DNA of 64,000 nucleotides from Oscillospiraceae bacterium (GTDB taxonomy: Bacteria > Bacillota > Clostridia > Oscillospirales > Acutalibacteraceae). The notes beneath the pieces were generated by a model. The model saw only the letters and a list, made by a program, of their open reading frames with translations, ran no database searches and was not told where the DNA came from. The DNA lies in NCBI GenBank assembly GCA_015065885.1, contig SVPJ01000006.1, positions 1-64,000 of the forward strand. The letters are read 5' to 3'. Position 1 is the stretch's first letter, and each line of letters begins with the position of its first letter. Positions 1 to 9,967 of the stretch are shown here, in pieces. Both the position numbers and the translations under genes were made by a program.

Positions 1-123
1 GAGTAGAATTTCGTGCGATTTTTGGTGCGGCGAAGGTGGCAAGGCTGTCGCCTGCCACCGACAACAAATCAAAAAGCGCGGAAATTATGCCGTTTTAGGC
101 GTGTTCGGATGCGCCTCCTCTGC

Positions 124-987
124 TTACAGATCGTAATGCGGATACATCGACTTGTGGTCGCGCATCCAGTCGCCCAGTTCTCTCACCATCGTTTCGTAAT
201 CGGGGATCACGTAGTCAAACCCGTCGAACCGCGTGCGGACGAGCGACTTGTCCGCCACAAAACGCTCGAGCGGCTGTACCTCGATCGGCGCACGGCGAAT
301 GTGCTTGTTAAAGAGACACAGCAGATCGTACTTGTTGATGGAGGAGGCGGGCACGGTGTTGTACAAGCCGTGCGCGCGGGTGCGGGCGGCGACTTCCATC
401 GTTTTCGCGAGCTGCAGAGTGGTCTGACCCGTCCAGATAGCGCCCGTAAACCCGTTCACGGGGCCTTCCTGCTTCATAAACCAGTTGAGCAGACCGATAC
501 CGTTTTCGTTGATATCGGGGCCGATGATGGAGTTGCGCAGGGTGATGTTCTTTTCGTCGTCCAGTTCGCCGATGGCTTTGGATTTATCGTAAAACAGCGT
601 CCCGTCGGGCACGGCGTCCTCGGTGTAGCCGCCCGTTTTGCCCGAAAACACGCAATCGGTGCTCATGTGGATGATCTGCGTTTCGGTCTCGCGGGTGATG
701 TGTGCCAAAAAGTGCGGCAGATAGCCGTTGAGCAACACCGCCATCGGGTGATTGTTTTCTGCAAATTGGTTTAAGAGGCCGATGCAGTTGATGACCGCGT
801 CGTATTCGCCTTCCAGCACCATTGTTTTAACGTCGTCGAAACGGGTAGCATCGCCCACGATGGTGGTGACGTACCGCGACGGCTCCATGGCAAAGCCGGT
901 CACGTCGTGCCCTTGCTCTTTCAAGTAGAGCGAGATCATGTGTCCCGCCATACCGTTACAGCCCATAACCAGGAATTTCATACGCAT
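124..987 (-). CDS. RmlD-like SDR / sugar-nucleotide reductase
   Basis: 287 aa; N-terminal Rossmann motif GCNGMAGHM; STDCVFSG and YDKSK resemble the SDR active-site region. Confidence 0.8.
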   Translation of the reverse strand: MRMKFLVMGCNGMAGHMISLYLKEQGHDVTGFAMEPSRYVTTIVGDATRFDDVKTMVLEGEYDAVINCIGLLNQFAENNHPMAVLLNGYLPHFLAHITRETETQIIHMSTDCVFSGKTGGYTEDAVPDGTLFYDKSKAIGELDDEKNITLRNSIIGPDINENGIGLLNWFMKQEGPVNGFTGAIWTGQTTLQLAKTMEVAARTRAHGLYNTVPASSINKYDLLCLFNKHIRRAPIEVQPLERFVADKSLVRTRFDGFDYVIPDYETMVRELGDWMRDHKSMYPHYDL

Positions 988-993
988 TCTCCT

Positions 994-1758
994 TTATAAC
1001 CCGAACAGCTGACGGGTGTTTTGTTCCGTTTGTTTTAACAGTGTATCGACTTCTATACCGCGTGCAGCGGCGATCACCGCCGCCGTGTGCGCGATCATAC
1101 GGGAATCGCACCGATGTCCGCGGCAGGGGACGGGTGCCATATACGGCGCGTCCGTTTCGAGTAACAGACGGTCGGCGGGCACCGCCGCCGCCACTGCCAA
1201 CGGTTTTTTCGCACCTTTAAAGGTCGCGGCGCCGCCGAGCCCGATAGACATGCCGAGTTTTACCACTTCCTGCATCATCTCCACACTGCCCGAAAAGCAG
1301 TGGAGAACGCCCCGCGGGCGATATTTCTGCAACAGCGTGAGGGTATCCTCGTGCGCGTCGCGGTCGTGTACGATGACGGGTAGTGAGAGGCGGTTGGCAA
1401 GTTCCAGTTGCGCTTCAAAGCAGGTGCGTTGCACTTCGCGGGGCGGGTTGTCCTCCCAGTGGTAGTCCAGCCCGATCTCCCCGACGGCGACCGCCCGCGG
1501 ATGTGCCGCGAGCCGTTCCAACGTTGCTGTTGCGTCAGCCGTGTAGGTGTTTGCCGCTTCGGGGTGGATACCCACCGCGGCGTAGAAATACGGATAGGTT
1601 TCCGCAAGCGCCAACGAACGGCGGGCGGATTCCACATCCGACGCGGCGTTGATCACGCCGCACACCCCACCTGAAGGCAGAGCGGCGAGCAGTTCGTCAC
1701 GGTCGGTGTCGAACGCCGCATCGTCGTAATGCGCGTGGGAATCAAAGATCCGTGCCAT
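994..1758 (-). CDS. tatD: TatD family hydrolase (DNase)
   Basis: Starts MARIFDSHAHYDD; GEIGLDYHW, HDRDAHEDT, LHCFSG, LLETDAPYMAP motifs; start chosen inside the longer ORF, adjacent to the metG stop. Confidence 0.9.
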   Translation of the reverse strand: MARIFDSHAHYDDAAFDTDRDELLAALPSGGVCGVINAASDVESARRSLALAETYPYFYAAVGIHPEAANTYTADATATLERLAAHPRAVAVGEIGLDYHWEDNPPREVQRTCFEAQLELANRLSLPVIVHDRDAHEDTLTLLQKYRPRGVLHCFSGSVEMMQEVVKLGMSIGLGGAATFKGAKKPLAVAAAVPADRLLLETDAPYMAPVPCRGHRCDSRMIAHTAAVIAAARGIEVDTLLKQTEQNTRQLFGL

Positions 1759-1759
1759 A

Positions 1760-3733
1760 TCAGCGCAGTTTGCTGCCGATGGGCAGATTGTCCACAAACA
1801 GGACGCGTGCCGCATCTTCGCCGTTTTCATCCAGCGTGTCGGCGGCGAGGATCATACCCGCCGATTCCACACCGCACAGCACGGCGGGCTTCAAGTTTGC
1901 GACCACCACCACACGGCGGCCTTTCAATTCGTCGGGGGTGTACCACTTGGCAATACCCGAACACACGGTGCGGGGGGTGCCGCTGCCGTCGTCCAGGGTG
2001 AGTTTCAACAGTTTCTTCGCCTTCTTCACCGGCTCGCATTCCACGACCTGTGCCACGCGCAGGTCGATCTTGCCGAAATCGTCAAAGGCGATCTCGGGCA
2101 GAATGGGGGCGAACGCGGGCGCGTCCGGCTCTTTTGCGGCGGCCGCCGCTTTCATCTTCGCCTGCAGTTCCGCTTCCAGTTCCGCCAGCACCTTTTCGGC
2201 GTCCAAACGCTGGAACAGCGGCTTCGCTTCGCCCACCGTGAAGGTGTCGGTCGTGCCGAAGGTGAGGGTGTCGTAATTCATCGTGTCACGCGAGACCTGC
2301 AACTGATCGAAGATGGCTTCGGCGGTTGCGGGCATAAACGGCGCCATCAAAATGGCGAGCACGCGAATGCTTTCCAGCAGGTTATACAGCACCGCCGAAA
2401 GACGCGGGTGGTCTGCTTCATTCTTGGCAAGCACCCACGGGGCGGTCTCGTCGATATACTTATTGCAACGGCGGGCAAGATTCATCAGCACGTCCGCCGC
2501 GTCGGCGTTGTGATAGGTGTCCATACGGGCGGCGAAATCCCGCACCGTATCCGCCACGGCACGGCGCAGGTCTTCATCGAGCGGCTCAACAGCCGCAGGG
2601 CGGACGACCGTGCCGCCGAAATATTTATTGGTCATCGCGATGGAGCGGTTGACCAGGTTGCCCAGCGTGTTCGCAAGGTCGGTGTTGAACTTCGCGATGA
2701 ACGCTTCATAGGTGATGGTGCCGTCTTGCGCAAACGGGATCTCGGAGAGCAGGTAGTAACGCACCGCGTCGGTGCCGAAACGTTCGGCAAGCTCGTCCGC
2801 GTACACTACGTTGCCCTTGGATTTGCTCATCTTGTCCTCGCCGAACAGCAGCCACGGATGACCGAGCACCTGCTTCGGCAACGGCTCGCCCAGTGCCATC
2901 AGAATGATGGGCCAGTAGATGGTGTGAAACCGCACGATATCCTTGCCGATGACGTGCAGGTCGGCGGGCCAATAGCGGTCGTACAACTCACCGCAGCCGT
3001 CGGGATGATACCCTACGCCCGTGATGTAGTTGGACAGCGCATCCAGCCACACGTAGGTGACGTGGCGGGGATCGAACTCCACGGGAATGCCCCAGGTGAA
3101 AGAGGAACGGGAGACGCACAAGTCTGCCAGACCCGGCTTTAAGAAGTTGTTGATCATCTCGTGCTTGCGGGATTCGGGCTGGAAGAAGTCGGGGTTTTCC
3201 TCGTAATACTTGAGCAGACGATCCTGATACTTCGACAGGCGCAGGAAATACGCCTCCTCCTTCGCGTCGGTCACGGGGCGGCCGCAATCGGGGCAGCACC
3301 CGTCTTTCAGTTGCGAGGCGGTGAAGAAAGATTCGCACGGTACGCAGTATTTGCCTTCGTACTCGCTCTTATAGATATCGCCTTGATCGTACAGCTTCTT
3401 GAAGATGGCTTGGATCGCTTTCACGTGATCCTCGTCGGTGGTGCGGATGAAACGGTCGTAGGTCACATTCAGCGAATCCCACACCGCTTTGATCTGGGCG
3501 GACATACCGTCCACGTATACTTGCGGGGAAAGTCCCTGCTCACGGGCGGCGTCCTCGATCTTTTGACCGTGTTCGTCCGAGCCGGTCAGAAAATGCACGT
3601 CATAGCCGCAAAGACGCTTGTAGCGTGCGATCGCATCCGCCAACACGATATCGTAACAGTTGCCGCAGTGCGGTTTGTAGGACGCGTAGGCGATAGCGGT
3701 GGTTAAATAAAACTTCGGTTTTTGAGTATCCAC
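1760..3733 (-). CDS. metG: Methionyl-tRNA synthetase with C-terminal tRNA-binding (EMAP-like) domain
   Basis: FYLTTAIAYASYKPHCGN, CxxC zinc knuckles, KMSKSKGN, C-terminal IDLRVAQV...NLKP; likely GTG start at 3733. Confidence 0.95.
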   Translation of the reverse strand: MDTQKPKFYLTTAIAYASYKPHCGNCYDIVLADAIARYKRLCGYDVHFLTGSDEHGQKIEDAAREQGLSPQVYVDGMSAQIKAVWDSLNVTYDRFIRTTDEDHVKAIQAIFKKLYDQGDIYKSEYEGKYCVPCESFFTASQLKDGCCPDCGRPVTDAKEEAYFLRLSKYQDRLLKYYEENPDFFQPESRKHEMINNFLKPGLADLCVSRSSFTWGIPVEFDPRHVTYVWLDALSNYITGVGYHPDGCGELYDRYWPADLHVIGKDIVRFHTIYWPIILMALGEPLPKQVLGHPWLLFGEDKMSKSKGNVVYADELAERFGTDAVRYYLLSEIPFAQDGTITYEAFIAKFNTDLANTLGNLVNRSIAMTNKYFGGTVVRPAAVEPLDEDLRRAVADTVRDFAARMDTYHNADAADVLMNLARRCNKYIDETAPWVLAKNEADHPRLSAVLYNLLESIRVLAILMAPFMPATAEAIFDQLQVSRDTMNYDTLTFGTTDTFTVGEAKPLFQRLDAEKVLAELEAELQAKMKAAAAAKEPDAPAFAPILPEIAFDDFGKIDLRVAQVVECEPVKKAKKLLKLTLDDGSGTPRTVCSGIAKWYTPDELKGRRVVVVANLKPAVLCGVESAGMILAADTLDENGEDAARVLFVDNLPIGSKLR

Positions 3734-3800
3734 GGAAAAGTCTCCTAACTGTAAAAACGTTCTTTTTGTATTGTAACAGATTTTCAAAAAATTACAAGTA

Positions 3801-6800
3801 TCAGTTTTCGGCGGGGAATTTGCTGATCTTCCGAACGGCGTACTGTAATATAAGTCGCGCATCGGTGGAGTCCGCCTTGCCGTCTCCGTTCACGTCCGCC
3901 ACGGTAGTATCGATAGCATCGGCTGCGATCTTTTTCACGGAATATTGCAAGGTGAGACGCGCGTCGGTGGAATCTACCTTATCGTCCCCGTTCACATCGC
4001 CGAGCAGCGCGGTCGGCGGGGGCAGCAATGCGAGCGTGTCCATCGCCGCTCGCAGTGCCGCCAGCGCGTCTGTCACGGCGAGCAGGGATGCGGGCGGGGT
4101 CTGCCCGTACACCGCGCGGGCGTTTTGCAACACCAGTTCGAGTGTCGCCGCCGAGGCAACGGTAAAGGGAGTAAGGTCGATCGCTTCTGCCTCGCGGATC
4201 GCATTGAGCAGATCGTCGAAGGAGGCAAACGCGTCGGGGGCTTCGGCGTTCACGGCAGCGTCCGTCACCGCGGGCGCGGTCAAGCCGAAGGAGAACGCAT
4301 CAAAGAACAGTGTACCGCTACCGTCCGCCGTGCCCTTAAAGGTGGCACCGCTGATCCCGTTCAGCACGGTTTTGGGGTTGGCGACGGCGTTGCCGTTCAA
4401 GGTCAGTTTATCCAGCGCAAAAGTGTATACCTTGAACTTGGTGCCGCCCGAAAGGAGTTCGGCACTGCCGCCGTCGAGCAGGGGCACGTCGTATTGCTTC
4501 CCGCCGCTCGTTAAGGTGAGCGAAAGGCTCACGTCGGTGGCGGAGGGGTTGAGCAGGCTGACCGACAGCGTTTTGAAGTTGCCCCATTTCCCCGCTGTTT
4601 GCGGATAAGAGAGAATGGGGGATACGGCAAAGTCGTCTTCGAAATCCACCCGCAGTGAAGCCGTACCTTCCGCCTTGATATTGGTATCGTAGGCGTATGT
4701 ATTGCCCGACACCTTGAAGGAGGGGCGGTAGCCGTACTTGTAGTTTTCGGTATTGGCTTCGTCGTACACCCACACGTCACGGTCGGCGTACATCCAATCC
4801 TGCGCGGTGAAGCGGGTGCTGTTTTTATCCTGCGCGTTCACCGTGTCGTTCGGTTTTGCGGTGCGGAAGGGGGCGGCAGGAATGCCGACGGAGTTGCCGA
4901 GATTGGCCGCCTGCGCAAAGTCGTCGAAGGCGTACATCACGTTTTGGGGCTCTGCCACGTAGCGGTTCCAAACCTTCACGGTGTCCTCGTCTACGGCGGC
5001 CGCCTCGGCGTTCACATAGATACCGTCTGCACCTGCCACGGTAAAACCGTGCAGTTCGGCACTGCCGTCCAGACTGCGCAAACCCTCACCCACGCGGTCG
5101 AAGGTGACGTACACCGCACCGTCCCGCACTTCCATCGACTTATACACGGGAGCGGTGTATTCACCGTGTCCGCCGTACACCATGTTCAGCGCCGCCAGCG
5201 CGTACCGCTCACCCACGGGGGTCTTGATACGCGGGTGGAGGGGGTCGGAAGTGTTGGAGCCGAGCATATGCTCGAGCGGCAGGTCGTACAGCGGGAGCAT
5301 CGCGGTGGTGGCGGCATCGCACACCGCCCAACCGCGTGCCATATATTCCGAAAGGTAACCGATGGTCGCCTTGCCGATGCCGTAGTTATAGGGCGAGATC
5401 TGCGCGAAGATGAGCGGCATATCCCCGTCGGGATACCCGAACACATCGCCCCAACTGTCCTTCAGGACGGCGATCGCGTCGTCGTACATATCCGAGTAAC
5501 TGCTGTTGCTCTCACCCTGGTGCCAGATGGTGCCCGCGATATTCATCCCCTCAAGCGGGGCGATCTTCGCGTTGTACCACGTGGTCATAATACCCGCGGT
5601 GCTCGGCCACCAATCGGCGTCGTAATATTTGTTGTGATCCTTCAGTGCCTTTTTCAGTGCGGCGTTTTGCTCGATCGCTTCGCGGGAGAGCCACGCTTCA
5701 ATGACGGTGGCACCCAGTGCCGCGTTGACGATGCCGACCGGCACGTCCAGTTCTTCCTGCAGTTCCTTGGCGAAGGTGTAGGCAATGGAGGAGACGTTCG
5801 AAAGCGCCGCCTTATCGTTGCCGAGGCACCAGTACGCGGCACCCACGTCGCGGGACGGGGTGGGGGAAGTACCGCCGTTCGCACGCAACGGCTCGCAGAA
5901 CACGCGAATGGCGGTGTTGTTTGCCGCGTCCAGAATGGCGGTGGCATCCATATCCCGTCCGATCCACAGTTCCATATTGGACTGGCCGCAGGCGATCCAG
6001 AGTTCACCCACCAGCACGTCGCGGATCGTCCAGTCGTGATCGCCCACCGTGATGCGGATGGTGTAGGGGTCGTATCCGCCCTCGCGGGCGGCAAACGCCG
6101 CATCCCAACGTCCGTCTTCCGCCACGGTGGCGGTGGCGGTCTCGAGCAAGGTCTCGCCCTTGTAGAGTTCTGCCGTGACCGCAGAGCCTGCGTCACCGAA
6201 GCCCCACAGATTCATCGGTTTGTTCTGCTGGAACAGCATACCGTCCGAGAACAGGGTGGGCAGGATCGGCGCACCCGCCGTATCCACCAAACGCACGTTA
6301 CTCACCGTAATATGCAATTTGTCGTAGAAATCGTCCTGCCAGTTGTTCATGTATATACGCATATAGTTGATGGCGGAAAGGTCGAGAACGCCGCCTGTCG
6401 TGCCGAAGGAGGACAGCGGCAAGGCGTATTCGTAGGTGCCCGACCGCCAACGCAACTGCGTGGTGCTGAAGTTTGCTTCGTTAATATCGCACCCGCCCGA
6501 CGAGGTGAGTTCGATCTGGCCGCCCGCCAAAATGGGCGGGGTGAAGTCGTCGGGATCGGTGAGGTTTTCGAAGGTGATGTCCATCAGCAATACCAACGTT
6601 TCGGGGTTGTGCTTGGAGGCATCGATGGCGGGAAATTTCTTTTCTGCCGCAACGGTCGCGGTGGCGTTGCCGCTGCCCGTGAAGGTCTTGTTCATCGTGA
6701 AGGGGATCTCGCCCACGAGATAGGTGGTGTCCCATTCCGTTTCTTCCTCTTTCACGGCAGGGCGGGAGGTGTCCACCACGCACACGTCCGACATACGTAC

Positions 6801-7325
6801 GGTGTAAGTGGAGGTGGTGACACCCGAAAACTCCATCCACCAGAAGGTGAAGGTATCGCTCGCAAAATTCCACGCGGAGTAACCCGTACCCGTGGAGAAA
6901 GGCAGCAGGATCTCGTTCCACTCGCCGGGCACGAGGGCACCGCCGTCCACCGCTTTCAGTTCCTTGATCTTCCACGACAGGCGTTTACTGCCGCAGAAGG
7001 TATCCGAAAAATAGATGACGTTGCCCGCGTTTGCCAAAAGATCGGTATTTTCGGGATCTTCGCTGTCTTCAAAGAAAAAGCGCATCGACAGCGCGAGGTG
7101 TTCGGCAGGTGCCGCCGAAAGCGGGATGGAGAGCCCGTTCACCCAGCCGTTACCGTACACCTTTGAGGCGGCGATGTAATCGAACTGTTTCTTTTCGTGG
7201 ATCGTGTAGAGAACATAGTTATCCATGGGATCCTTCTCCTCTGCCGTGATGGTGAACGTGCCGCCGAAAACGGTGATGAACAGAACCGCGCACAGCACGA
7301 CCGAAAGTAAACGTCGCCGGACCAT
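3801..7325 (-). CDS. Secreted sialate O-acetylesterase-like (SASA) protein with C-terminal type I dockerin-like module
   Basis: Signal peptide; GELWIACGQSNMELW and WHQGESN motifs; C-terminus GDVNGDDKVDSTDARLTLQYSVKKI...ADVNGDGKADSTDARLILQYAVRKI (duplicated dockerin Ca-binding repeats). Confidence 0.88.
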   Translation of the reverse strand: MVRRRLLSVVLCAVLFITVFGGTFTITAEEKDPMDNYVLYTIHEKKQFDYIAASKVYGNGWVNGLSIPLSAAPAEHLALSMRFFFEDSEDPENTDLLANAGNVIYFSDTFCGSKRLSWKIKELKAVDGGALVPGEWNEILLPFSTGTGYSAWNFASDTFTFWWMEFSGVTTSTYTVRMSDVCVVDTSRPAVKEEETEWDTTYLVGEIPFTMNKTFTGSGNATATVAAEKKFPAIDASKHNPETLVLLMDITFENLTDPDDFTPPILAGGQIELTSSGGCDINEANFSTTQLRWRSGTYEYALPLSSFGTTGGVLDLSAINYMRIYMNNWQDDFYDKLHITVSNVRLVDTAGAPILPTLFSDGMLFQQNKPMNLWGFGDAGSAVTAELYKGETLLETATATVAEDGRWDAAFAAREGGYDPYTIRITVGDHDWTIRDVLVGELWIACGQSNMELWIGRDMDATAILDAANNTAIRVFCEPLRANGGTSPTPSRDVGAAYWCLGNDKAALSNVSSIAYTFAKELQEELDVPVGIVNAALGATVIEAWLSREAIEQNAALKKALKDHNKYYDADWWPSTAGIMTTWYNAKIAPLEGMNIAGTIWHQGESNSSYSDMYDDAIAVLKDSWGDVFGYPDGDMPLIFAQISPYNYGIGKATIGYLSEYMARGWAVCDAATTAMLPLYDLPLEHMLGSNTSDPLHPRIKTPVGERYALAALNMVYGGHGEYTAPVYKSMEVRDGAVYVTFDRVGEGLRSLDGSAELHGFTVAGADGIYVNAEAAAVDEDTVKVWNRYVAEPQNVMYAFDDFAQAANLGNSVGIPAAPFRTAKPNDTVNAQDKNSTRFTAQDWMYADRDVWVYDEANTENYKYGYRPSFKVSGNTYAYDTNIKAEGTASLRVDFEDDFAVSPILSYPQTAGKWGNFKTLSVSLLNPSATDVSLSLTLTSGGKQYDVPLLDGGSAELLSGGTKFKVYTFALDKLTLNGNAVANPKTVLNGISGATFKGTADGSGTLFFDAFSFGLTAPAVTDAAVNAEAPDAFASFDDLLNAIREAEAIDLTPFTVASAATLELVLQNARAVYGQTPPASLLAVTDALAALRAAMDTLALLPPPTALLGDVNGDDKVDSTDARLTLQYSVKKIAADAIDTTVADVNGDGKADSTDARLILQYAVRKISKFPAEN

Positions 7326-7336
7326 AAGACCGCCTC

Positions 7337-7615
7337 CTTAGGGTGAGCATTCAAACCCGAACTCCGTTTTTGGAAGGCGGATTTTCACTCACCCATTGTT
7401 AAAATACTCGCCAATACGGGAGTATTGGCTGCGTTTTCGCCTCGGTTGAGCGAAAATCCGCTCTTTCAAAAATCTGCGACCGCAAAGCGAGGAGATTTTG
7501 AGGGGTTTTTGCTTCAGTCGGGCGAAGGAATGCTCGCGCCTTGCGAGCACGAGTGAAGCAAAAAGCACCGAAATACCCCGCTTCGCGGCGGGTTCGAGTT
7601 TAAATGCTCACCCTA
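7337..7615. repeat. Intergenic ~280-bp element bounded by ~25-bp imperfect terminal inverted repeats (MITE-like candidate)
   Basis: Left TAGGGTGAGCATTCAAACCCGAACT; right end (reverse complement) TAGGGTGAGCATTTAAACTCGAACC; internal inverted repeat gctcgcgccttgcgagc. Confidence 0.6.
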
Positions 7616-7731
7616 TTTTTATATACATAAAATATCACATTTGTTTTCGGTTTGCAACACCCAAACAAGAGGGTTGTGCGATTTTGGCAAAAAGCACCAA
7701 AAGAAATGTGAAAATTTTTCTGTCAAAAGGC

Positions 7732-7760
7732 TTGCAATTTTTTGAAGAAGTGGGTATAAT
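7732..7760 (+). promoter_or_regulatory. Candidate sigma-70-type promoter of the mraZ/dcw operon
   Basis: TTGCAA - 17 nt - TATAAT upstream of mraZ. Confidence 0.65.
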
Positions 7761-7769
7761 GTTCCTATG

Positions 7770-7816
7770 GTGGGGAAAAGTGTATCTCAAAACCACCGTT
7801 GTGGAGAAAAGTGGAG
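7770..7816 (+). promoter_or_regulatory. Candidate MraZ-binding direct repeats
   Basis: GTGGGGAAAAGTGT (7770) and GTGGAGAAAAGTGG (7801) just downstream of the predicted -10 and upstream of mraZ. Confidence 0.5.
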
Positions 7817-7885
7817 GTTTTCCACCTTTTCAACACGTTTTCAACAACAGACGGTTTGCATATTGCGATAAAGGAGGGAGAAACG

Positions 7886-8314
7886 GTGACCAAAGGGTTT
7901 TACGGACGGTATCAGCACACGATCGATGCCAAGGGGCGCGTGTTCGTGCCGGTGAAGTTCCGCGATAAGCTCGGCAGCGGTTTTATTGCCGCGGCGGTGC
8001 TGGATCACTGCATCTCCCTGTACTCGTTTGAAGAATGGGACAAGTTGATGGAGGGCATCAACGCCCTGCCCGTGTCCAAAGCGCGCGACTTACAGCGCGC
8101 CCTGTCCTCCAACGCCATCGACGTGGAAGTGGACGCACAAGGGCGTATCCTGCTTCCGAAGCATTTGGTGGCGTACGGTTACCTTGAAAAAGAGGTGACG
8201 GTCATCGGCGCGGGCAACCACGCCGAAATTTGGAACGCTGCCCGTTTGGCTGAGCGCGAAAGTGCGATGACCGACGAAGCGTTGGAAGAGAAGTTTGTTG
8301 AACTCGGATTTTAA
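7886..8314 (+). CDS. mraZ: Transcriptional regulator MraZ
   Basis: YQHTIDAKGRVFVPVKFRDKLG; second repeat DAQGRILLPKHL; GTG start behind aaggaggg. Confidence 0.95.
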   Translation: MTKGFYGRYQHTIDAKGRVFVPVKFRDKLGSGFIAAAVLDHCISLYSFEEWDKLMEGINALPVSKARDLQRALSSNAIDVEVDAQGRILLPKHLVAYGYLEKEVTVIGAGNHAEIWNAARLAERESAMTDEALEEKFVELGF

Positions 8315-8327
8315 AGGAGGGCGCACC

Positions 8328-9272
8328 GTGGCGCAGGAGGTTTCGGGCTATCACCGTCCGGTGTTGCTGGGCGAAACGTTGACGGCGCTCGCACCCCGCC
8401 CCGACGGGATCTATCTGGACGGTACGGCAGGCGGCGGCGGACACTCCTTTGCCATTGCCTCGCGGCTCACGACGGGACGGCTGATCGCACTCGATCAGGA
8501 TCCCGACGCCATTGAAGCGGCGTCCGCACGGCTCGTCGGCCTGCCCGCTACGGTGGTGCAGTCCAATTTTGCACAGATGGATGCGGTGCTCGCATCGTTG
8601 GACATTCCCGCGGTGGACGGCATCTTGCTCGATATCGGCGTATCCTCCCACCAGTTGGATACGGCGGAGCGCGGATTTTCCTATCACATGGATGCGCCGC
8701 TGGATATGCGGATGAGTCAAAGCGGTACCACCGCCGCCGACTTGGTGAACACCTTGTCGGAAGCGGAACTGATGAAGATATTTTACGATTACGGTGAGGA
8801 GAAGTTTTCCCCCCGCATCGCCCGCGCGGTGGTGGCGGCAAGAGCGAAAGCCCCCATTCTCACCACCATACAACTGGCGGATATCATCCGCGATGCCGTT
8901 CCTGCCGCGGCGCGGCGGGACGGGCACCCCGCACGGCGGGTGTTTCAGGCGTTGCGCATTGCGGTAAACGGGGAACTGGACCGTCTGTCCGAAGCGTTGG
9001 ATACCGCATTCGATTGCTTAAAGGACGGCGGCCGACTCGCCGTTATCACCTTCCACTCGCTGGAAGACCGCATCGTGAAGCAACGGTTTAACGAATGGCG
9101 GCAAGGGTGTACCTGCCCGCGGGAATTCCCCGTGTGCGTGTGCGGTAAGACCCCTGCTGCTGCCGCGGTCGGCAAACCGTGGGAGGCTTCCGAAAAAGAA
9201 CTCGCAGAAAACCCGCGTGCCCGCAGTGCAAAGTTGCGGTGTGTGGAACGGATACACGCAAAAAACAAGTAA
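8328..9272 (+). CDS. rsmH: 16S rRNA (cytosine1402-N4)-methyltransferase
   Basis: YHRPVLLGETL, DGTAGGGGHS, DIGVSSHQLD, FHSLEDRIVK; GTG start after aaaggaggg. Confidence 0.96.
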   Translation: MAQEVSGYHRPVLLGETLTALAPRPDGIYLDGTAGGGGHSFAIASRLTTGRLIALDQDPDAIEAASARLVGLPATVVQSNFAQMDAVLASLDIPAVDGILLDIGVSSHQLDTAERGFSYHMDAPLDMRMSQSGTTAADLVNTLSEAELMKIFYDYGEEKFSPRIARAVVAARAKAPILTTIQLADIIRDAVPAAARRDGHPARRVFQALRIAVNGELDRLSEALDTAFDCLKDGGRLAVITFHSLEDRIVKQRFNEWRQGCTCPREFPVCVCGKTPAAAAVGKPWEASEKELAENPRARSAKLRCVERIHAKNK

Positions 9273-9298
9273 GTCAAGGATAAAACGGAAAGGACGGG

Positions 9299-9814
9299 AT
9301 GAACATGGCAATGCAAACGCCGGTACACGGTACCGAAGCGTACGATCTGTCGTTGTTTGAAGAACGTCCCGCCCGCCTGAAAGAGGTAAAACCGAGCAAA
9401 AAGGTGCAAAAAGCACGGCGCCGCACCGCACGTCTGCAATCCGTCATCAACGTGGCGGTGACCCTGCTTGTGACGACCGCGGTGTGTGCGGTGGTCGCCT
9501 TGATGATCTTCGACCGCGTGCAGATCACCGAGATCAATGACGAGATCATTCAAAAGCAGGAAACGCTCGATATTTTGGAAAGCGAGACCATTCGTCTGTC
9601 GAACGAGCTTGCGGCGCAGACCTCGGCAGAACAGGTGGACGCCTACGCCGCCGCGAACGGAATGCAGAAGATCGACAACTATCAGTTGCAGTATATTACG
9701 GTGGAAGCGGGCGACAAGCTGGAAGTGACGGATGACGGCGAGCAAGGCTTTTTTGAAGCGGTTGCCGCGGGTATCGGCGACTTCTTCCACTGGGTGAAAT
9801 ATTTGTTTGAGTGA
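9299..9814 (+). CDS. ftsL: FtsL/DivIC-like division protein
   Basis: Short single-TM protein with a coiled coil after the TM; located between rsmH and the division PBP. Confidence 0.7.
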   Translation: MNMAMQTPVHGTEAYDLSLFEERPARLKEVKPSKKVQKARRRTARLQSVINVAVTLLVTTAVCAVVALMIFDRVQITEINDEIIQKQETLDILESETIRLSNELAAQTSAEQVDAYAAANGMQKIDNYQLQYITVEAGDKLEVTDDGEQGFFEAVAAGIGDFFHWVKYLFE

Positions 9815-9901
9815 GACGGTATGTATGACCGTTTTGCGTAATATGCTGTTATCGGTTCACCCTGGAGGCTGGCACTCTGCGATTTCGGCAAGGAATCCCA
9901 T

Positions 9902-9937
9902 CGAGAGTTGAGATGTGCGCACCTCAACTCTCGTTTT
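9902..9937 (+). terminator. Intrinsic terminator/attenuator-like hairpin inside the dcw cluster
   Basis: CGAGAGTTGAG-atgtgcgcac-CTCAACTCTCG followed by TTTT. Confidence 0.5.
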
Positions 9938-9967
9938 GCACTTATAACGAACGAAAGGACGGTTTTC

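Noticed and set aside
1760-1830. Possible tatD/metG overlapping start at 1830
   Set aside because: Residues upstream of MARIFDSHAHYDD are the antisense of metG's C-terminus; the start at 1758 fits TatD homologues.
4944-7166. 740-aa plus-strand ORF opposite the acetylesterase gene
   Set aside because: Antisense shadow of a high-GC coding gene; His/Arg/Val-rich composition, no recognisable domain, while the minus strand encodes a clear signal peptide, SASA motifs and dockerin.
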